This document shows, one piece after another, positions 4,968 to 6,318 of a DNA stretch of 6,318 nucleotides. Made by a program: the position numbers and the translations under genes. The stretch lies in NCBI GenBank assembly GCA_050115915.1, contig JASFPP010000223.1, positions 1-6,318 on the forward strand, given 5' to 3'. The notes beneath the pieces are model-generated. The model saw nothing but the letters and a program-made list of their open reading frames with translations, had not been told where the DNA came from and made no database searches. Source of the stretch: WTAW01 sp050115915 (lineage in GTDB: Bacteria; Acidobacteriota; Aminicenantia; Aminicenantales; Aminicenantaceae). How positions within the stretch are numbered: position 1 is the first letter of the stretch; the number at the start of each line of letters is the position of its first letter.

Positions 4968-6318
4968 TTGTTCGCCCACGGTTTTTCTCTTAAGCGCAGA
5001 TGATTCAAGCCTCTTTTTTTAAACCGGGGAGCCAGGAACCTGTAAAAAAACCATCCATGGAGAGAGTACGGAACTAAATAATAGAGAAATCGTTCAAACA
5101 GATTCCAGCGTACGCGGTCCCTTTTTTCCCGGCGAAAAGAGGGCCGGCACCAGAGATCCTTATGGTAAAGCGAAAAGCCATTTTTAAATAGACGGTACAT
5201 GATTTCATGGTCCATCAGGATATAAGGCCAGCGGCTTTCGGCAAATCCTCCGGCTTCAAACAGGGCTTCTTTACGAAAAATCTGGCCATAGCCGCCCGTA
5301 AAAGAAAGCTCTGGCCAAATTTTTTGAAAAACAGTATAAGACATGCGCCTGAGCCTGGACAAAATGGAATCGGGATCTCGATAGATATCAACGGCCATGA
5401 GAGCTGACAGTTGTGTGTCATATGCGGAAAACAGCCTTGCACACAATTCGAGATAATGGGAGGGATAGTAGACATCCGCATCGGAGAGGACGATATAATC
5501 GGAGTCAACCGCCTCACAGCCAGTTTTCAACGCGTTAACTTTCCCCGGTTGAGGTTCGTTCAAATAGAGCACCTCAACTCCAGGAACATCTTCCAACAGG
5601 GATCTGGCAACAGCCATAGATCCGTCCGTGGAACCGTTATCCACCAGAATGAGCTGATCGGGCTTCCTCGTTTGACGCAGCCAGCAATGCAATGTCTCTT
5701 CCAAAAATGATTTTTCATTGTAAAAGCAAAGAACAACGGAAAAGGACGTCTCTTTTAAGACCTTTTGATGCTGGGGATTCCGGTGTCTGGCTCTTCGGTA
5801 CACAAAATTAAGGATCCCGGGGAGAAGAACGACAGAACTCACCCATGTACAGGCAAGTCCGATACAGGCGAGCAATCCGATGGATTGAAGGCCTGGATGC
5901 CGGGAGAGGGCGATTCCGAAGTAACTGAACATGGTCGTGGCTGTGGTCAGAGAAAGAGTCCCAAAGAGTTCCCGTTGTGTTCGATCCGTGTCTTTTCTGT
6001 TTTCTCTCCAGCGTCTATAGTAATGAACACCGTCATCGACGCCTATGCCTATCAGGGTTGGGAAGACGACGACATTGAAAAAATTCAATTTCAGACCGAA
6101 GATGACCATAATTCCAAATGTCAGGGTTAATCCAGTGATCAACGGACTCATGATCCAGAGGGCCTGAGCTATCGATCCTTGTTGAAGGAGGACAATCAAA
6201 AAAATGCCGATAAATGCGGCGATAACCAGAATCAATCCCTCTTTGGTGACGATTTGGAGGACTTCTGACAGGACCGTTGTTCCGCCGTAGGGACCGATAA
6301 TATCTTCAGGTTTACCGA
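4964..6318 (-). CDS. RND/MMPL exporter C-terminal half fused to a GT2 glycosyltransferase (5' end outside window)
   Basis: The frame is open from the right edge, giving 450 residues. It begins with the end of a periplasmic domain (GPYGGTTVLSEVLQIVTKEG), followed by five hydrophobic segments that match TM8-TM12 of an RND/MMPL pump. The third segment carries GIGVDDGVHYY, the position of the TM10 proton-relay aspartate (window residues 94-95). After VVLLPGIL and a basic linker of about 20 residues comes a full GT2 domain: FSVVLCFYNE at about 192, LVDNGSTDGS at about 224-233, PGKVNALKTG, S-D-A-D with the metal site at about 279-281, GGYGQIFRKEALFEAGGF, and MDHEIMYRLFKNG. TM12 ends in the cytoplasm, which places the GT2 where nucleotide sugars are. 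A D-R-V-R-W at 400-404 resembles QxxRW with the Gln replaced. No stop, ATG or ribosome site occurs at the junction (about 5746-5810), so this reads as a true fusion. Related RND proteins move lipids such as hopanoids or mycolates; the cargo here is unknown. Confidence 0.85.
   Translation of the reverse strand, partial: GKPEDIIGPYGGTTVLSEVLQIVTKEGLILVIAAFIGIFLIVLLQQGSIAQALWIMSPLITGLTLTFGIMVIFGLKLNFFNVVVFPTLIGIGVDDGVHYYRRWRENRKDTDRTQRELFGTLSLTTATTMFSYFGIALSRHPGLQSIGLLACIGLACTWVSSVVLLPGILNFVYRRARHRNPQHQKVLKETSFSVVLCFYNEKSFLEETLHCWLRQTRKPDQLILVDNGSTDGSMAVARSLLEDVPGVEVLYLNEPQPGKVNALKTGCEAVDSDYIVLSDADVYYPSHYLELCARLFSAYDTQLSALMAVDIYRDPDSILSRLRRMSYTVFQKIWPELSFTGGYGQIFRKEALFEAGGFAESRWPYILMDHEIMYRLFKNGFSLYHKDLWCRPSFRREKRDRVRWNLFERFLYYLVPYSLHGWFFYRFLAPRFKKRGLNHLRLREKPWANK

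Noticed and set aside
5746..5810. Possible separate start for the GT2 part of the fusion (GTG in the NFVYRR stretch)
   Set aside because: No ribosome site precedes it and the frame is continuous from the membrane part, so a fused protein is the simpler reading.

Overview
The window looks like a chromosomal cell-envelope locus from a Gram-negative bacterium. The main reason is a periplasmic lipid-carrier-type protein (MlaC/Ttg2D family) lying next to an RND/MMPL exporter; both imply an outer membrane. The remaining genes are three glycosyltransferases and a calcineurin-like phosphoesterase. Base composition is moderate to AT-rich, and I cannot place the genus. I saw no RNA genes, insertion sequences, CRISPR arrays or attachment sites. 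Nearly every base lies in a gene except one divergent intergenic region of about 240 bp.

Right part (4182-6318, minus strand): two genes are read leftward. The first enters from beyond the right edge and is an in-frame fusion. The last five membrane segments of an RND/MMPL exporter run straight into a complete family-2 glycosyltransferase domain. Its TGA overlaps the ATG of the next gene, a second free-standing GT2, in an ATGA arrangement. Their promoter is outside the window.

Middle (3283-4154): a plus-strand gene encodes the MlaC-like secreted protein. It converges on the right-hand pair across a 27-bp gap holding a perfect 6-bp hairpin. Upstream it faces the left-hand operon across a divergent region with two good sigma-70-type promoters, one for each direction, both with an exact TTGACA -35 box.

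Left part (1-3266, minus strand): an apparent three-gene operon. It contains a large calcineurin-like metallophosphoesterase with extra N- and C-terminal regions, a GT2 with a C-terminal membrane segment starting 14 bp after it, and the first 27 codons of what looks like a GT-B (GT4-like) glycosyltransferase running off the left edge.

Taken together the content fits synthesis and trafficking of a glycosylated envelope lipid or surface glycan. The glycosyltransferases would act at the cytoplasmic face, an RND pump would move a lipid-like substrate, and an MlaC-type protein would carry lipid in the periplasm. That joint role is inferred from gene content; no substrate can be read from the sequence. 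The RND-GT2 fusion is the most unusual item.
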